From Nitrospirota bacterium (GTDB taxonomy: Bacteria > Nitrospirota > Thermodesulfovibrionia > Thermodesulfovibrionales > Dissulfurispiraceae), in NCBI GenBank assembly GCA_016936655.1, contig JAFGXL010000022.1, positions 1 through 56,784 on the forward strand: a stretch of DNA of 56,784 nucleotides, given 5' to 3'. Position 1 is the stretch's first letter. Each line of letters begins with the position of its first letter. Shown piece after piece: positions 26,349 to 35,935 of this stretch. A program made the translations under genes and the position numbers. The notes under the pieces are model-generated. The model saw only the letters and a list, made by a program, of their open reading frames with translations, ran no database searches and was not told where the DNA came from.

Positions 26349-27845
26349 CTAGTTTAAAAGGGTTTTAAGAAGAGCCTCTGCCTTTTTTATTGTTTCATTA
26401 TATTCACGGTCAGGATCAGAGTCCGCTACAATTCCTGCTCCAGCCTGTATATATGCTGTGGCGTCCTTTATGGCAAAGGTTCTGATAACAATATTGAGAT
26501 CCATATTGCCGTTAAACCCAATATATCCGAAAGAGCCGCAGTATGGCCCTCTTCTTACAGGCTCAAGCTCGTCAATTATCTGCATACATCTTACTTTTGG
26601 CACTCCGGTTATTGTGCCGCCTGGGAATACCGCCTTTATAGCATTAAATGCAGTTCTGCCTACCATCAACTCTCCACGAACATTTGATACAATGTGCATT
26701 ACATGCGAATAGTCCTCAGTAATCATTAGCTCATCAACATTCACAGTGCCATATCTGCAAACACGTCCTATATCATTTCTTTCTAGATCAATAAGCATTA
26801 TATGCTCTGCCCTCTCCTTTTCATTAAGCAGAAGCTCAGCCCTTAGTCCTTCATCTTCAGATTTGCTGCGCCCCCTGGGCCTTGTGCCTGCTATAGGCCT
26901 GGTATCGATAATATTGCCTCTTAAGCGTACCAGCCTCTCCGGGGAAGAGCTCACAAGCTTCAGCTCCCCAAGATCTGCATAAAGCCCAAATGGCGAAGGA
27001 TTTATGGATGTCAATTTTCTGTATATATGCCATGGATCTGTCTCCCCAATATCTGCTCTTATTCTTTGAGACAGGTTGGCCTGAAATATGTCTCCTGCAG
27101 CTATGTAATCTTTTGCCCTCATTACCATATTTTTAAAATAATCCTTCGACATCTCAAAAAAAGGCTCTGATGTGCTTACACAAAATTTATTCGGCTGCTC
27201 AGAAGCTGAGACGCAGAGACTTTTTAGGCTATTAATCCTCATCAATGCCTCATCATATGCACTTGAAAGATCATTCTCATTAATGTCTCTGTATCCCAGT
27301 TCTGTCATGGAGGCTGCAGGAGCAGCGATTATCCATGCCCTTGCTTCATAGTGATCATATGCCACAACAAGATCAACCATAATGAAAACAGCATCAGGAA
27401 TGCCAATATCATCAGCAGCATACAGACTTATATCTTCAACATACCTCACAAAGTCATAAGAAAACAGCCCAACAGCTCCGCCCTGAAACGGCGGCAGCCC
27501 TGAAACAGGCGACTGTTTGTAGGAGTTTACGATCTCAGATAGTCTGTCCAGAGGATTTCTGAATGATACAGAACTCCTCGACCCGGCAAGAGAAGTTATA
27601 GATACCTCGCCATCTTTTACACAATAGAAAATATAAGGATCAATACATATGAAAGAGTATCTCGAAATGGGGGATACACCACCGGAGCTCTGAAGCAGCA
27701 CAGAGTATTTTCCAGCAGCGCCTGAGTTTTTAAGGTGTTCATAAAGGTCTGAAGGATTAAGGCAATCTATCTCAAGATATATTGGCGGAATATTGCCTGA
27801 TCCAGCTTTTTTGATAAATTCGGTTTTGGTGATCAATGAATGCAT
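26349..27845 (-). CDS. pabB: Aminodeoxychorismate synthase component I
   Basis: Chorismate-binding enzyme of 498 residues. The C-terminal catalytic half has GDIFQANLSQR, the PabB-type sequence (TrpE usually has AVPSQ), then SSPERLV, DTRPIAGTRPRG, LIDLERNDIGR, FPGGTITGVPK and IQAGAGIVADS. It makes 4-amino-4-deoxychorismate for folate. The N-terminal half contains LLQSSG where TrpE has the LLES inhibition site, again favouring PabB, although anthranilate synthase activity cannot be excluded. A TTG lies one codon before ATG 27845; the ATG is chosen. No pabA or pabC is in the window. Confidence 0.88.
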   Translation of the reverse strand: MHSLITKTEFIKKAGSGNIPPIYLEIDCLNPSDLYEHLKNSGAAGKYSVLLQSSGGVSPISRYSFICIDPYIFYCVKDGEVSITSLAGSRSSVSFRNPLDRLSEIVNSYKQSPVSGLPPFQGGAVGLFSYDFVRYVEDISLYAADDIGIPDAVFIMVDLVVAYDHYEARAWIIAAPAASMTELGYRDINENDLSSAYDEALMRINSLKSLCVSASEQPNKFCVSTSEPFFEMSKDYFKNMVMRAKDYIAAGDIFQANLSQRIRADIGETDPWHIYRKLTSINPSPFGLYADLGELKLVSSSPERLVRLRGNIIDTRPIAGTRPRGRSKSEDEGLRAELLLNEKERAEHIMLIDLERNDIGRVCRYGTVNVDELMITEDYSHVMHIVSNVRGELMVGRTAFNAIKAVFPGGTITGVPKVRCMQIIDELEPVRRGPYCGSFGYIGFNGNMDLNIVIRTFAIKDATAYIQAGAGIVADSDPDREYNETIKKAEALLKTLLN

Positions 27846-27893
27846 CAATTATTTTAAGGCAGAAGCGCATTAATTGAAAAGCATAAATCAAAA

Positions 27894-28613
27894 CTACGCT
27901 GTAAGTATGTCTATGGAGATCAGCTCGAGTGTCTTTACAGGATCTTCCTGTGCCAGTATGCCCCTGCCCATAACAATATAGTCAGCTCCGTCTCTCAATG
28001 CCTGTTTGGGAGTTGCTGTACGCATCTGGTCATCAGGCAGAACCCATGAAGGCCTTATGCCCGGAGTAACAACCAGAAAATCATCGCCCTGGCTGTCCTT
28101 TATAAGGGATATCTCCTGAGGAGATGCTACCACTCCATCCATGCCGGCCTGTTTTGCCACACCTGCGAGATGCTTTACCTGTGTCTTTATCGTATGGTTG
28201 ACGCGGAGCTCATTTTTCAGCATATCACTGCTTATGCTTGTGAGCACAGTTACGCCTATCATCTTGGGCTTCACCAGCCCCTGCTTGTCGCAGAATTCAG
28301 ATACTGTGTCACAACACCTCTTCATCATCTGGAGACCGCCGGATGTATGAACATTAAACATGTAGACACCCATTCTTGCTGCTGCAACAGCAGCCTTTGC
28401 CACAGTATTTGGTATATCATGGAACTTAAGATCAAGAAAGACCTTTTTGTTCTTTTTATGGATATCTTCAACAATCCTGGGACCGGCTGTTACGAAAAGC
28501 TCAAATCCAACCTTAAAAACACCAGCGTAATCACCGAGTCTGTCGACAATATCAAGCGCCTTGTCTGGATCAGAGACATCTAGAGCGATTATGAGTTTGT
28601 TTTTCCATGACAT
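27894..28613 (-). CDS. pyrF: Orotidine 5'-phosphate decarboxylase
   Basis: Converts OMP to UMP, the last step of pyrimidine synthesis. A TIM barrel of 239 residues with IALDVSD at the start, the catalytic DLKFHDIPNTV motif with its Asp-Lys-Asp charge network, LTSISSD, VVTPGIRP for phosphate binding, and DYIVMGRGI. It is four bases downstream of the dcd stop, forming a pyrimidine-nucleotide pair. Confidence 0.97.
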   Translation of the reverse strand: MSWKNKLIIALDVSDPDKALDIVDRLGDYAGVFKVGFELFVTAGPRIVEDIHKKNKKVFLDLKFHDIPNTVAKAAVAAARMGVYMFNVHTSGGLQMMKRCCDTVSEFCDKQGLVKPKMIGVTVLTSISSDMLKNELRVNHTIKTQVKHLAGVAKQAGMDGVVASPQEISLIKDSQGDDFLVVTPGIRPSWVLPDDQMRTATPKQALRDGADYIVMGRGILAQEDPVKTLELISIDILTA

Positions 28614-28617
28614 AAGT

Positions 28618-29166
28618 TTATAACCTCGGTAGTGTTATCTCTCTCTGAGCCTGGTACTTTCCTTTTTTATCTTTATAAGATACAGTGCAAACATCTGAAG
28701 CCTTCAAAAATACAAGCTGGCCTATGCCCTCGTTTGAGTATATCTTAACCGGAACAGGCGATGTATTGGAAATGGATATTGTTATATGCCCCTCCCACTC
28801 GGGCTCCAGTGGAGTTACATTTACAACAACTCCGCATCGAGCATACGTGGACTTGCCAAAACATATAACAAGTATATCACGCGGTATACGGAAATACTCC
28901 AGGGATGTTGCGAGTATAAAAGAGTGAGGCGGTATTATACAATGATCAGCCTTAATATCTTTGAACACTGACGGATCAGGGCACTTCGGATCAAATACAG
29001 CACCCCCTGAAGCGCTGAACACCTTAAATGTATCAGCAACTCTCATATCATAACCATATGAGCTTACTCCATAAGATATAACTCCTGTGCGAACCTGATC
29101 TTCATTAAAGGGCTCTATCATGCCCTGCGCTGCATTTTGGCGTATCCAGTCGTCATTTTTTACCAT
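28618..29166 (-). CDS. dcd: dCTP deaminase
   Basis: A 182-residue trimeric beta-barrel enzyme that deaminates dCTP to dUTP. The motifs [21 protein letters not shown] (catalytic Ser/Arg region), [11 protein letters not shown] with the catalytic Glu, and EGIGQLVFL are typical. AAGGGA nine bases before the ATG supports the start. Whether it is a bifunctional DCD/DUT cannot be told by eye. It leads into pyrF. Confidence 0.95.
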   Translation of the reverse strand: MVKNDDWIRQNAAQGMIEPFNEDQVRTGVISYGVSSYGYDMRVADTFKVFSASGGAVFDPKCPDPSVFKDIKADHCIIPPHSFILATSLEYFRIPRDILVICFGKSTYARCGVVVNVTPLEPEWEGHITISISNTSPVPVKIYSNEGIGQLVFLKASDVCTVSYKDKKGKYQAQREITLPRL

Positions 29167-29245
29167 ACAGCAATTCCCTTTCAGAAGTTATAAGTTATGT
29201 AAAATAGCACAAAGAGATTAAGACAGACAATACCAGCGCTGGAGG

Positions 29246-29485
29246 CTAAGAGACAGGGTCTTCGTCCATTTTTTCTGCAATCTCATCAAACAACGCGAGA
29301 GTCTCTTTTGCAGCCTGCTCATCAATCTTCTGGATGGCAAAGCCAGCATGAACAAGCACATACTCTCCCACCTCAGGCTGCTCTGGCATGAGTATAAGAT
29401 TAATCTCTTTTCTCGCGCCGTAAACATCAACTGTAGCATTAAGCCCGTCTATTTTAACTATTTTTGAAGGGACAGCGAGGCACAT
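29246..29485 (-). CDS. hypC: Hydrogenase maturation chaperone HypC
   Basis: A 79-residue HypC/HybG-family protein starting MCLAVPSKI; Cys2 binds the Fe(CN)2CO group with HypD and carries it to the large subunit. ATG 29485 is chosen over the frame's earlier start at 29497 because maturation removes Met1 and exposes Cys2, and GGGAG lies upstream. It overlaps the maturation protease gene by 28 bp and is the last gene of the hydrogenase operon. hypD and hypE are not in the window. Confidence 0.95.
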   Translation of the reverse strand: MCLAVPSKIVKIDGLNATVDVYGARKEINLILMPEQPEVGEYVLVHAGFAIQKIDEQAAKETLALFDEIAEKMDEDPVS

Positions 29486-29964
29486 TCTATATTCCACTCC
29501 CTTAATATATCCAGAGCGCTCTCAATAAGCTGAGGCACTTTTGAGTTTATCTCTTCAGTAAGCTCAAGCCCGAGTTCAACCTTTTTAGGCTGTATGCCGA
29601 GCAGGCAGATCTCAGGAGGCAATGTTCCGCTCAATTTCAGAACAAATATTATATCAGCAAGACCAACATTATGCAGAGATACTTTTGAACTGAATGCAGA
29701 GGGAATTTCTTCATTTCGGAGAACCCCGATATATCCGGGGTCCTTGCCGAAATCAACAGCATCAATTATAAGAACCTTTTCTCTGCCTTCTATGTAGGGC
29801 ATAAGTTCAAGCCCCATTGTGCCGCCGTCAAAAAACTCAACTTCAGGAGCGCACTTCAGGCGCTGACCCATTTTTTTGGCTGCCACCACGCCTACCCCCT
29901 CATCCATCATCAGGATATTGCCGAGTCCGATGACAGATATCTGAGGTTCGTTGCTACTCCCCAA
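29458..29964 (-). CDS. hyaD: Hydrogenase large-subunit maturation endopeptidase
   Basis: A 168-residue HyaD/HybD/HupD-family protease that clips the C-terminal tail from the large subunit after nickel insertion. The nickel-sensing Glu is in GNILMMDEGVGV (about residue 23), the Asp in DGGTMGLELM and IDAVDFG follows. The likely start is TTG at 29964, overlapping the end of the cytochrome b gene by 11 bp. Its expected substrate is HupL at 30605-32308. Confidence 0.93.
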   Translation of the reverse strand: MGSSNEPQISVIGLGNILMMDEGVGVVAAKKMGQRLKCAPEVEFFDGGTMGLELMPYIEGREKVLIIDAVDFGKDPGYIGVLRNEEIPSAFSSKVSLHNVGLADIIFVLKLSGTLPPEICLLGIQPKKVELGLELTEEINSKVPQLIESALDILREWNIECASLSLQK

Positions 29965-30595
29965 TCTTATACCCGCTGAATATTGAGCTCATTATGCCGT
30001 TCTTCTCGTGTCTGTCGAGCAGCCAGCCAAGATAAACATGCACTATAACAAAAGTGAGTATGAACCACATAACCAGGTGATGCCAGAGCCTCAAAGTGGA
30101 TATGCTGAATACATTACCCAGCCATCCGCCAAGAAGAAGAGCCGACACATTAGGCTGCGCGCTGTAATAAAGGGCAAAACCCGATGCTATCATAAACAGA
30201 TACAGCACAGTCAGCCCTAGATAAGCGAAGCTTGCAGATGCCGTATGTCCCAGCCAATCCTTGGGAGGCTTGTTTGTTATGCACATATAAAACTTGCAGT
30301 GCTCTATCATAAGCTTGGCTCTGCCCTTAACAAAGGGATTAAATGCCCTCCAGTCTGAGAAGTTGTTACCCTTAAAGATCCAGTACAGCCTTAAAGCCAA
30401 AGATACTGTAAACACATATGCAAATGTAAAGTGCAGGAACCTCATGGTGCCCATTATATACTCGGTCGTGTAGAGAGCGTGTATAAAAGGCGCGCCTATG
30501 TAAATTCCTGTTACAGACAACATCACTATGCTGAGTACATTCAGCCAGTGAGTCAGTCTTACCGGAAACTCCCATACATAAACACTTTTTAGCAT
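29954..30595 (-). CDS. hyaC: [NiFe]-hydrogenase b-type cytochrome subunit
   Basis: A 213-residue membrane protein with four transmembrane helices. VWEFPVRLTHWLNVLSI at the N-terminus supplies a heme-ligating His, and further His residues occur in helices 2 and 4 (FLHFTFAY, LRLWHHLVMW). It anchors the periplasmic HupSL dimer and passes electrons to the quinone pool. It follows hupL by nine bases and overlaps the protease gene. Confidence 0.94.
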   Translation of the reverse strand: MLKSVYVWEFPVRLTHWLNVLSIVMLSVTGIYIGAPFIHALYTTEYIMGTMRFLHFTFAYVFTVSLALRLYWIFKGNNFSDWRAFNPFVKGRAKLMIEHCKFYMCITNKPPKDWLGHTASASFAYLGLTVLYLFMIASGFALYYSAQPNVSALLLGGWLGNVFSISTLRLWHHLVMWFILTFVIVHVYLGWLLDRHEKNGIMSSIFSGYKIGE

Positions 30596-30604
30596 GGTGC
30601 CCTC

Positions 30605-32308
30605 CTATCTGACCCTGATCTGTGATACTTCTTTTCCTGTAGCATCGACCAGATGTACTGCGCATGCGAGACATGGGTCGAATGAATGTATCGTCCTTAA
30701 TATCTCTACCGGCTTGTTCGGATCAGCTATAGGTGTGCCAATAAGTGACTCCTCATATGGTCCTCTCTTACCTTTGGCATCTCTTGGAGATGCGTTCCAT
30801 GTTGTAGGAACAACACACTGGTAGTTTGCTGTCTTCTGATCCTTGATATGAATCCAGTGACCCAGGAAACCTCGAGGAGCCTCATGAAAGCCCCAACCCT
30901 TTGCCTCTTTAGGCCATGTAGATGGCTCCCACTTGTCGCCATTATGGATTGCATAGTCACCTTTCTTCATATTGGCAGCAAGCTCGTTTATCCATCCAGG
31001 CATAGCTTCTGCTATAAGAAGTGTTTCTATGCCTCTTGCTGCAGTTCTGCCGAGTGTTGAAAAGAGCGCTTCCGGACCTACGCCGAGCTTCTTGAGAACA
31101 ACATCAACAACTTCTTTAACCTTCTTGTCTCCTGAAGCATAGGCTACAAGCACTCTTGCAAGAGGTCCAACCTCCATAGGCTTGTCATCATAGCGTGGCG
31201 CCTTGACCCATGAATACTTTTTGTTAGTGTCGAGATAATCATATGGAGGTTTTGGTCCGTTGTATTTATAGTTTGTCTCGCCTTCCCATGGGTGCTTGCC
31301 CTTTGCATCACCACCACTGTACTCATACCATGAGTGGGTTACATATTCCGAAATCTTGGACTGGTCAACAGGATGAACCTTACTGAGGTCCTTATTTAAG
31401 ATTATGCCTGCCGGCATCCACATACTTTTCATAGTGCCGTCTGTAGGAAACTCGCCTATAGAAATATAGTTGCCTATACCAGCGCCGTAACTTGCCCAAT
31501 CTTTGTAAAAAGAAGCGACCGCTAGGAGATCAGGGATATAAACCTTTGCTACGAATTCCTGCACTTTTTTGGAGAGGCTCTGCATAAACGCTATGCTGTC
31601 CGCATTAAGCGCGTTCTGGCTGTTAGGATCAACAGGTAATGATATGCCGCCTACGAGATAAGTCTGCAGATGCGGGTTTTTCGATCCTAAAAGCGCATGA
31701 ATTCTGATATACTCCCTCTGCATATCAAGGGCTTCAAGATAATGGGCAACTGCCATAAGATTAGCCTCAGCAGGCATTTTATATGCAGGGTGACCCCAAT
31801 AGCCATTTGCGAATATGCCGAGCTGTCCGCTTTCCACAAGTCCCTTCACCTTGTTCTGCACTCCCTTAAAATATGCTGTCGAAGAGAGCGGCCAGTCAGA
31901 AAGAGACTGTGCCAATGCTGAAGTTTTAGACGGATCAGCCTTGAGAGCACTCACAACATCCACCCAGTCAAGAGCATGCAAATGGTAGAAATGAATAATA
32001 TGATCATGAATGAACTGGCTGCCTGCAATGAGATTTCTGATAATATTTGCATTTGAAGGAATGGTTATCTTGAGCGCATCCTCAACCGCTCTTACAGAAG
32101 CAAGCGCATGAACTGTTGTACAGACTCCGCATATTCTCTGAGTAAAAACCCATGCGTCTCTTGGATCGCGGTCTTTAAGAATAACTTCGATACCTCTGAA
32201 CATAGTTCCTGCTGCCCAAGCATCTGTTATCTTTCCATTATCTACCTGAGCCTCTATTCTCAAATGTCCTTCTATTCTGGTGATCGGGTCAACAACTATT
32301 CTGGCCAT
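30605..32308 (-). CDS. hupL: Uptake [NiFe]-hydrogenase large subunit
   Basis: Catalytic subunit of a group 1 membrane-bound hydrogenase, 567 residues. The L1 motif RICGVCTTVHA (about residues 58-68) and L2 motif DPCLACAVH (residues 544-552) supply the four Cys ligands of the Ni-Fe site. Cleavage after His552 would release a 15-residue tail. It begins with DPITRIEGHLRIE. It lies between hupS and the cytochrome b gene in a hupS-hupL-hyaC-hyaD-hypC operon, which suggests H2 oxidation coupled to quinone reduction. Final subgroup assignment needs a phylogeny. Confidence 0.97.
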   Translation of the reverse strand: MARIVVDPITRIEGHLRIEAQVDNGKITDAWAAGTMFRGIEVILKDRDPRDAWVFTQRICGVCTTVHALASVRAVEDALKITIPSNANIIRNLIAGSQFIHDHIIHFYHLHALDWVDVVSALKADPSKTSALAQSLSDWPLSSTAYFKGVQNKVKGLVESGQLGIFANGYWGHPAYKMPAEANLMAVAHYLEALDMQREYIRIHALLGSKNPHLQTYLVGGISLPVDPNSQNALNADSIAFMQSLSKKVQEFVAKVYIPDLLAVASFYKDWASYGAGIGNYISIGEFPTDGTMKSMWMPAGIILNKDLSKVHPVDQSKISEYVTHSWYEYSGGDAKGKHPWEGETNYKYNGPKPPYDYLDTNKKYSWVKAPRYDDKPMEVGPLARVLVAYASGDKKVKEVVDVVLKKLGVGPEALFSTLGRTAARGIETLLIAEAMPGWINELAANMKKGDYAIHNGDKWEPSTWPKEAKGWGFHEAPRGFLGHWIHIKDQKTANYQCVVPTTWNASPRDAKGKRGPYEESLIGTPIADPNKPVEILRTIHSFDPCLACAVHLVDATGKEVSQIRVR

Positions 32309-32322
32309 TTATATATCCCCCC

Positions 32323-33411
32323 TTATTTATTTGACTCTTCTTTATTGGAGCACTCTTTGTCTTTCTTCAGCGTGCTCGCAACAGCATGTCCTGCCACGCC
32401 TGCCGCTGCAGCAGCAGCGAGTCCGAGACCTATCTTGTCAGCAGTTGTCTCTATGCCAAAGCCAGGCACCTTCTGAAGCCTTCCATAGAAAGGATATACC
32501 TTGTCCCAATTATGGTCAGCAGCGCATGCAACACATCCGTGTCCAGCCTGCACAGGCCAGCTCGTTTTGTCGTTGAACTTGACTGTTGGACAGTTGAGAA
32601 ATGCCTCAGGACCTTTGCATCCCATTTCATACAGGCACCAACCCTTCCTATGACCTTCATCACCCCACTGGCGTACAAACTGGCCAGCATCAAAGTGAGC
32701 CCTGCGCTCGCAGTTGTCATGAACTCTTTTGCCGTAAGCAAAAAGCGGCCTATTCCTGCTGTCAAGAGCGGGCAGCGAGCCGAATGTAAGAAAATGAACT
32801 ACAGCAGCTACCAGATTAACAGGATTCATAGGGCAGCCAGGGAAATTTACTATATTTGCACCCGGAACAACATCTTGAAGCCCAGAAGCTCCTGTGGGAT
32901 TCGGATTTGCCGAGCCGAGTCCGCCCCATGCAGCGCATGAGCCGGCTGTAAAACATACGAGTGCATTTGAACAGACCTCTTTTGCTATGCTCAGCGCAGT
33001 ATGGCCGCCGATTACACAATATATGCCGTCGTCTTTTGTAGGTATTGAACCTTCTACTATCGCTATATATTTACCTTTATGTGTTTTAATAATATCCTGC
33101 AGGGATTTATCTGCAGCCTTGCCTGAAGGAGCCATAATTGTCTCGTGGTATTCGAGGGATATAATGTCTAACAGCAGGTCAGCAACTGAAGGATTCGAAG
33201 CCCTGAGAATCGCTTCCGTATCTCCTGTACAGTCCTGAAAATTGAGCCAAACAACATAAGGTTTCTGTTTCTTTTCGAGTGCTTCTGCTATCTTGGGAGT
33301 GAATGCTTCTGGTAAAGCGAGTGTTGCTGTGATAGTGGCGCAGAACTTCATAAAATCCCTTCTGCTTACGCCCCGCTTGGAAAGCGATGCATAAATACTG
33401 TCGTCTTTCAT
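32323..33411 (-). CDS. hupS: Uptake [NiFe]-hydrogenase small subunit
   Basis: Iron-sulfur subunit of 362 residues. The twin-arginine motif SRRDFMKF (about residues 16-23) and following hydrophobic stretch direct Tat export of the dimer. Cys ligands for the proximal cluster are in NFQDCTGDTEA, FTAGSCAAWGG and FPGCPMNP; C-rich segments after residue 230 hold the medial and distal clusters. The proximal region has C-T-G and W-G-G, lacking the two extra Cys of oxygen-tolerant enzymes. A C-terminal helix (about 325-350) anchors it in the membrane. AGGGAGG precedes the ATG, and a palindromic operator lies at 33466-33485. Confidence 0.97.
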   Translation of the reverse strand: MKDDSIYASLSKRGVSRRDFMKFCATITATLALPEAFTPKIAEALEKKQKPYVVWLNFQDCTGDTEAILRASNPSVADLLLDIISLEYHETIMAPSGKAADKSLQDIIKTHKGKYIAIVEGSIPTKDDGIYCVIGGHTALSIAKEVCSNALVCFTAGSCAAWGGLGSANPNPTGASGLQDVVPGANIVNFPGCPMNPVNLVAAVVHFLTFGSLPALDSRNRPLFAYGKRVHDNCERRAHFDAGQFVRQWGDEGHRKGWCLYEMGCKGPEAFLNCPTVKFNDKTSWPVQAGHGCVACAADHNWDKVYPFYGRLQKVPGFGIETTADKIGLGLAAAAAAGVAGHAVASTLKKDKECSNKEESNK

Positions 33412-33465
33412 CTTGGACCTCCCTTAAAGGTTTTTTGGCTATTGCAAATATAAGAATATAAGAAA

Positions 33466-33485
33466 CTATTGACCTAAGTCAATAG
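33466..33485. promoter_or_regulatory. FNR/CRP-type palindromic operator upstream of hupS
   Basis: The 20-bp inverted repeat CTATTGACCTAAGTCAATAG (8-bp arms, 4-bp centre) lies 55 bp upstream of the hupS ATG. Its TTGAC-N4-GTCAA core resembles sites of CRP/FNR-family regulators, and a TTATAT -10-like sequence lies about 25 bp nearer the gene. The same core occurs upstream of trxA at 41441-41458. Confidence 0.7.
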
Positions 33486-33491
33486 CATATA

Positions 33492-35825
33492 TTACTTGTT
33501 TTTCAATAAGGTTCTGGCTATATAAATCTGACCTAACGCTATTCCGGCATCGTTGCAAGGAACGGTATTGTTTATGTATGTTGTAAATCCGGCATTGTTT
33601 AAAAGAAACAAGCATTTTGATGTCATATAGTTATTCTGGATCACTCCGCCGCTAAGCGCAACTACTGAAATGGATGACTTATCTCTCAGCTTTTTGGCTC
33701 CCTCTAAAACAGCTTGAGCCAGTGTGTTATGAAACTTTGCTGATATTGAGCCTTTAGGCATTCCTGCGGAAATATCCTCCAGCATCATCTCTGTCATCAT
33801 AGAAAAATCGATCACAAAAGGTTCTTTGTCAATTATCTGAAAAGGATACGAATCATCAACACCTTCATTAGCAGTGTACTCAAGAGAAATTGCTGACTCG
33901 CCCTCAAATGTATTCAGGTAGCAGCTGCCGATCAATCCGGCTGCAGCATCAAAGAGCCTGCCAGCTCCGCAAGAGAGTGGAGAAAACTGCTTATTGTCAA
34001 TTATAGAGATAACCCTGCCTACATGGTCTGCATCAACAAAAGAAGTCAGGCCGCATATATCAACAGCCCTTGAAATAAATCCTGATTGCGCATCAGCAGA
34101 CAATCCTTTATTTAAAGAAGCCTGCCATATCATACTGAGGCTGCATCTCCAGCACTCTTTTGCAGCCATATCACCACCAGGAAGAGGCAGGTAATTAAAA
34201 TGCCCATATCTGGTGAACTCATCTGCGCTGCATACCATAAACTCGCTTCCCCATATATTTCCATCTGTGCCGTAGCCAGTTCCATCAATAGCAATGCCTA
34301 TAACCGGCTCTTTCAGCTCATGCTCTGCCATAACAGAACAAATATGCGCATGATGGTGTTGAACAACTATCTTCTTTATGCCGTTATCCTTTGCGTAGTC
34401 ATCAGCCAGCGCTGCAGAATGGTAGTCAGGATGCATATCGCATACAACAGCGACTGGATCGGCATTATAAACGCTCTTGAAATTATTAAGAACCTCTTTA
34501 TAAAAAAGTGCTGTCTCGTAATTCCGCATGTCTCCTATATGCTGACTTAAAATAGCAGAATCTCCAACCGCTATTGCAAATGTATTTTTAAGATCAGCGC
34601 CTGCTGCAAATATATCCGGACCGCCTGTCCGAAGCTTTACAGCATCTGGCACATAGCCTCTGGCTCTCCTGATACAAGATAGACTGCTGCCTGAGAATAA
34701 ACGTCTAACTATAAAAACAGAATCATCCGCGCGCATAAAGATATCTCTGTTGTGCATTACAAAAGCATCTGCAACATCAGAGAGCTTTTGGACAGCATCA
34801 CGATTGTCTATGACAATGGGTTCTTCTGCATTATTTGCGCTCGTCATAACAAGCGCCCTCAGCTCAGCATACTGGTCATTAAAAAGCAGAAAGTGCAGCG
34901 GAGCATATGGAAGCATAAATCCTGTATATGCATTATTGGGAGATACAGCAGAAGGAAGTGCATAATCATATCTTTTTCGCAGAAGCACGACAGGTCGTCT
35001 GCTATTCAGCAAAAGCGCCTCCTCATCTGCAGAAACAATGCAGTGTTTTTTAATCTCATTCATATCAGCTGCCATCAAGGCAAAAGGCTTGTTGCTTCTG
35101 CGTTTTACAGACCTAAGCCGCTCTACAGACTCCTTGTTGTATGCATCGCAGCAGAGATGGAATCCGCCCACACCTTTTACACCGAGTATCGCACCCTGCT
35201 TAATAAGCTTGACAGCAGCGCTTAAAGGATCAGCAGACAACGCAGCATCCGGATACTTTGATGAAACTATAGAGACAGAAGGTCCGCAGGCATGGCATGC
35301 ATTTGGCTGCGCATGAAACCTCCTGTCTGAAGGGTCATTATACTGTCTGCTGCATGATTCGCACATGTTGAAGCCTGACATTGTTGTGTTCTTCCTGTCA
35401 TACGGAACTTTTTTTGTGATGGTGAATCTCGGTCCGCAGTTTGTGCAGTTGATAAATGGATATCTGTATCTGCTGTCTTTTGGATCGAGCATCTCTTTCA
35501 GACAGTCGCTGCATATGGATATATCAGCAGATATGTGTGTAAAAGCAGATCCTGGCTCGCTAGCAGTGATCAAAAAAGCATCGCCTCCAGCCAGAGGAAT
35601 TTCATGAAATATTATCGAGTCGATTCTGGAAAGTTCCGGTGCATTATGCCGTATCAAGAAGATGAAGTAATCAAGGTTGTCAGCCTCTGCCTCAATCAAC
35701 ACGCCTTCAGAAGTATTGGTCACAAAACCTGATATGCCGAGTGAATTGGCAAGATTGTATATAAAAGGCCTGAACCCCACTCCCTGAACAACTCCCTTGA
35801 TATTGATCCTGAGCCTTTTTGCCAT
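33492..35825 (-). CDS. hypF: Carbamoyltransferase HypF, hydrogenase maturation
   Basis: A full-length 777-residue HypF, which makes the thiocarboxamide on HypE that becomes the cyanide ligands of the active site. Domains in order: acylphosphatase (GVVQGVGFRPF, 1-90), two zinc fingers (CSDCLKEML...CTNCGPR and CESCSRQY...CHACGPS, about 105-185), a YrdC-like domain (GAILGVKGVGGFHL, about 200-390), and a Kae1-like C-terminal domain with VQHHHAH and IDGTGYG. It lies just upstream of hupS on the same strand, separated by the palindromic operator, so hupS probably has its own promoter. Confidence 0.97.
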   Translation of the reverse strand: MAKRLRINIKGVVQGVGFRPFIYNLANSLGISGFVTNTSEGVLIEAEADNLDYFIFLIRHNAPELSRIDSIIFHEIPLAGGDAFLITASEPGSAFTHISADISICSDCLKEMLDPKDSRYRYPFINCTNCGPRFTITKKVPYDRKNTTMSGFNMCESCSRQYNDPSDRRFHAQPNACHACGPSVSIVSSKYPDAALSADPLSAAVKLIKQGAILGVKGVGGFHLCCDAYNKESVERLRSVKRRSNKPFALMAADMNEIKKHCIVSADEEALLLNSRRPVVLLRKRYDYALPSAVSPNNAYTGFMLPYAPLHFLLFNDQYAELRALVMTSANNAEEPIVIDNRDAVQKLSDVADAFVMHNRDIFMRADDSVFIVRRLFSGSSLSCIRRARGYVPDAVKLRTGGPDIFAAGADLKNTFAIAVGDSAILSQHIGDMRNYETALFYKEVLNNFKSVYNADPVAVVCDMHPDYHSAALADDYAKDNGIKKIVVQHHHAHICSVMAEHELKEPVIGIAIDGTGYGTDGNIWGSEFMVCSADEFTRYGHFNYLPLPGGDMAAKECWRCSLSMIWQASLNKGLSADAQSGFISRAVDICGLTSFVDADHVGRVISIIDNKQFSPLSCGAGRLFDAAAGLIGSCYLNTFEGESAISLEYTANEGVDDSYPFQIIDKEPFVIDFSMMTEMMLEDISAGMPKGSISAKFHNTLAQAVLEGAKKLRDKSSISVVALSGGVIQNNYMTSKCLFLLNNAGFTTYINNTVPCNDAGIALGQIYIARTLLKNK

Positions 35826-35935
35826 ATAATGTAATTATTGCTTAAATAGATAATCCTGAGCAATTAAATGTGGGGTGGGATATTCAATCATGTCCTGAAT
35901 GCATTCCAGCTCGTAAATAGAAAGATGCGGATAAA

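Noticed and set aside
33185-33200. GGATTCGAA resembling a tRNA T-loop and possible second attachment site
   Set aside because: It lies in hupS coding sequence and matches the tRNA-Ser 3' end over only nine bases.
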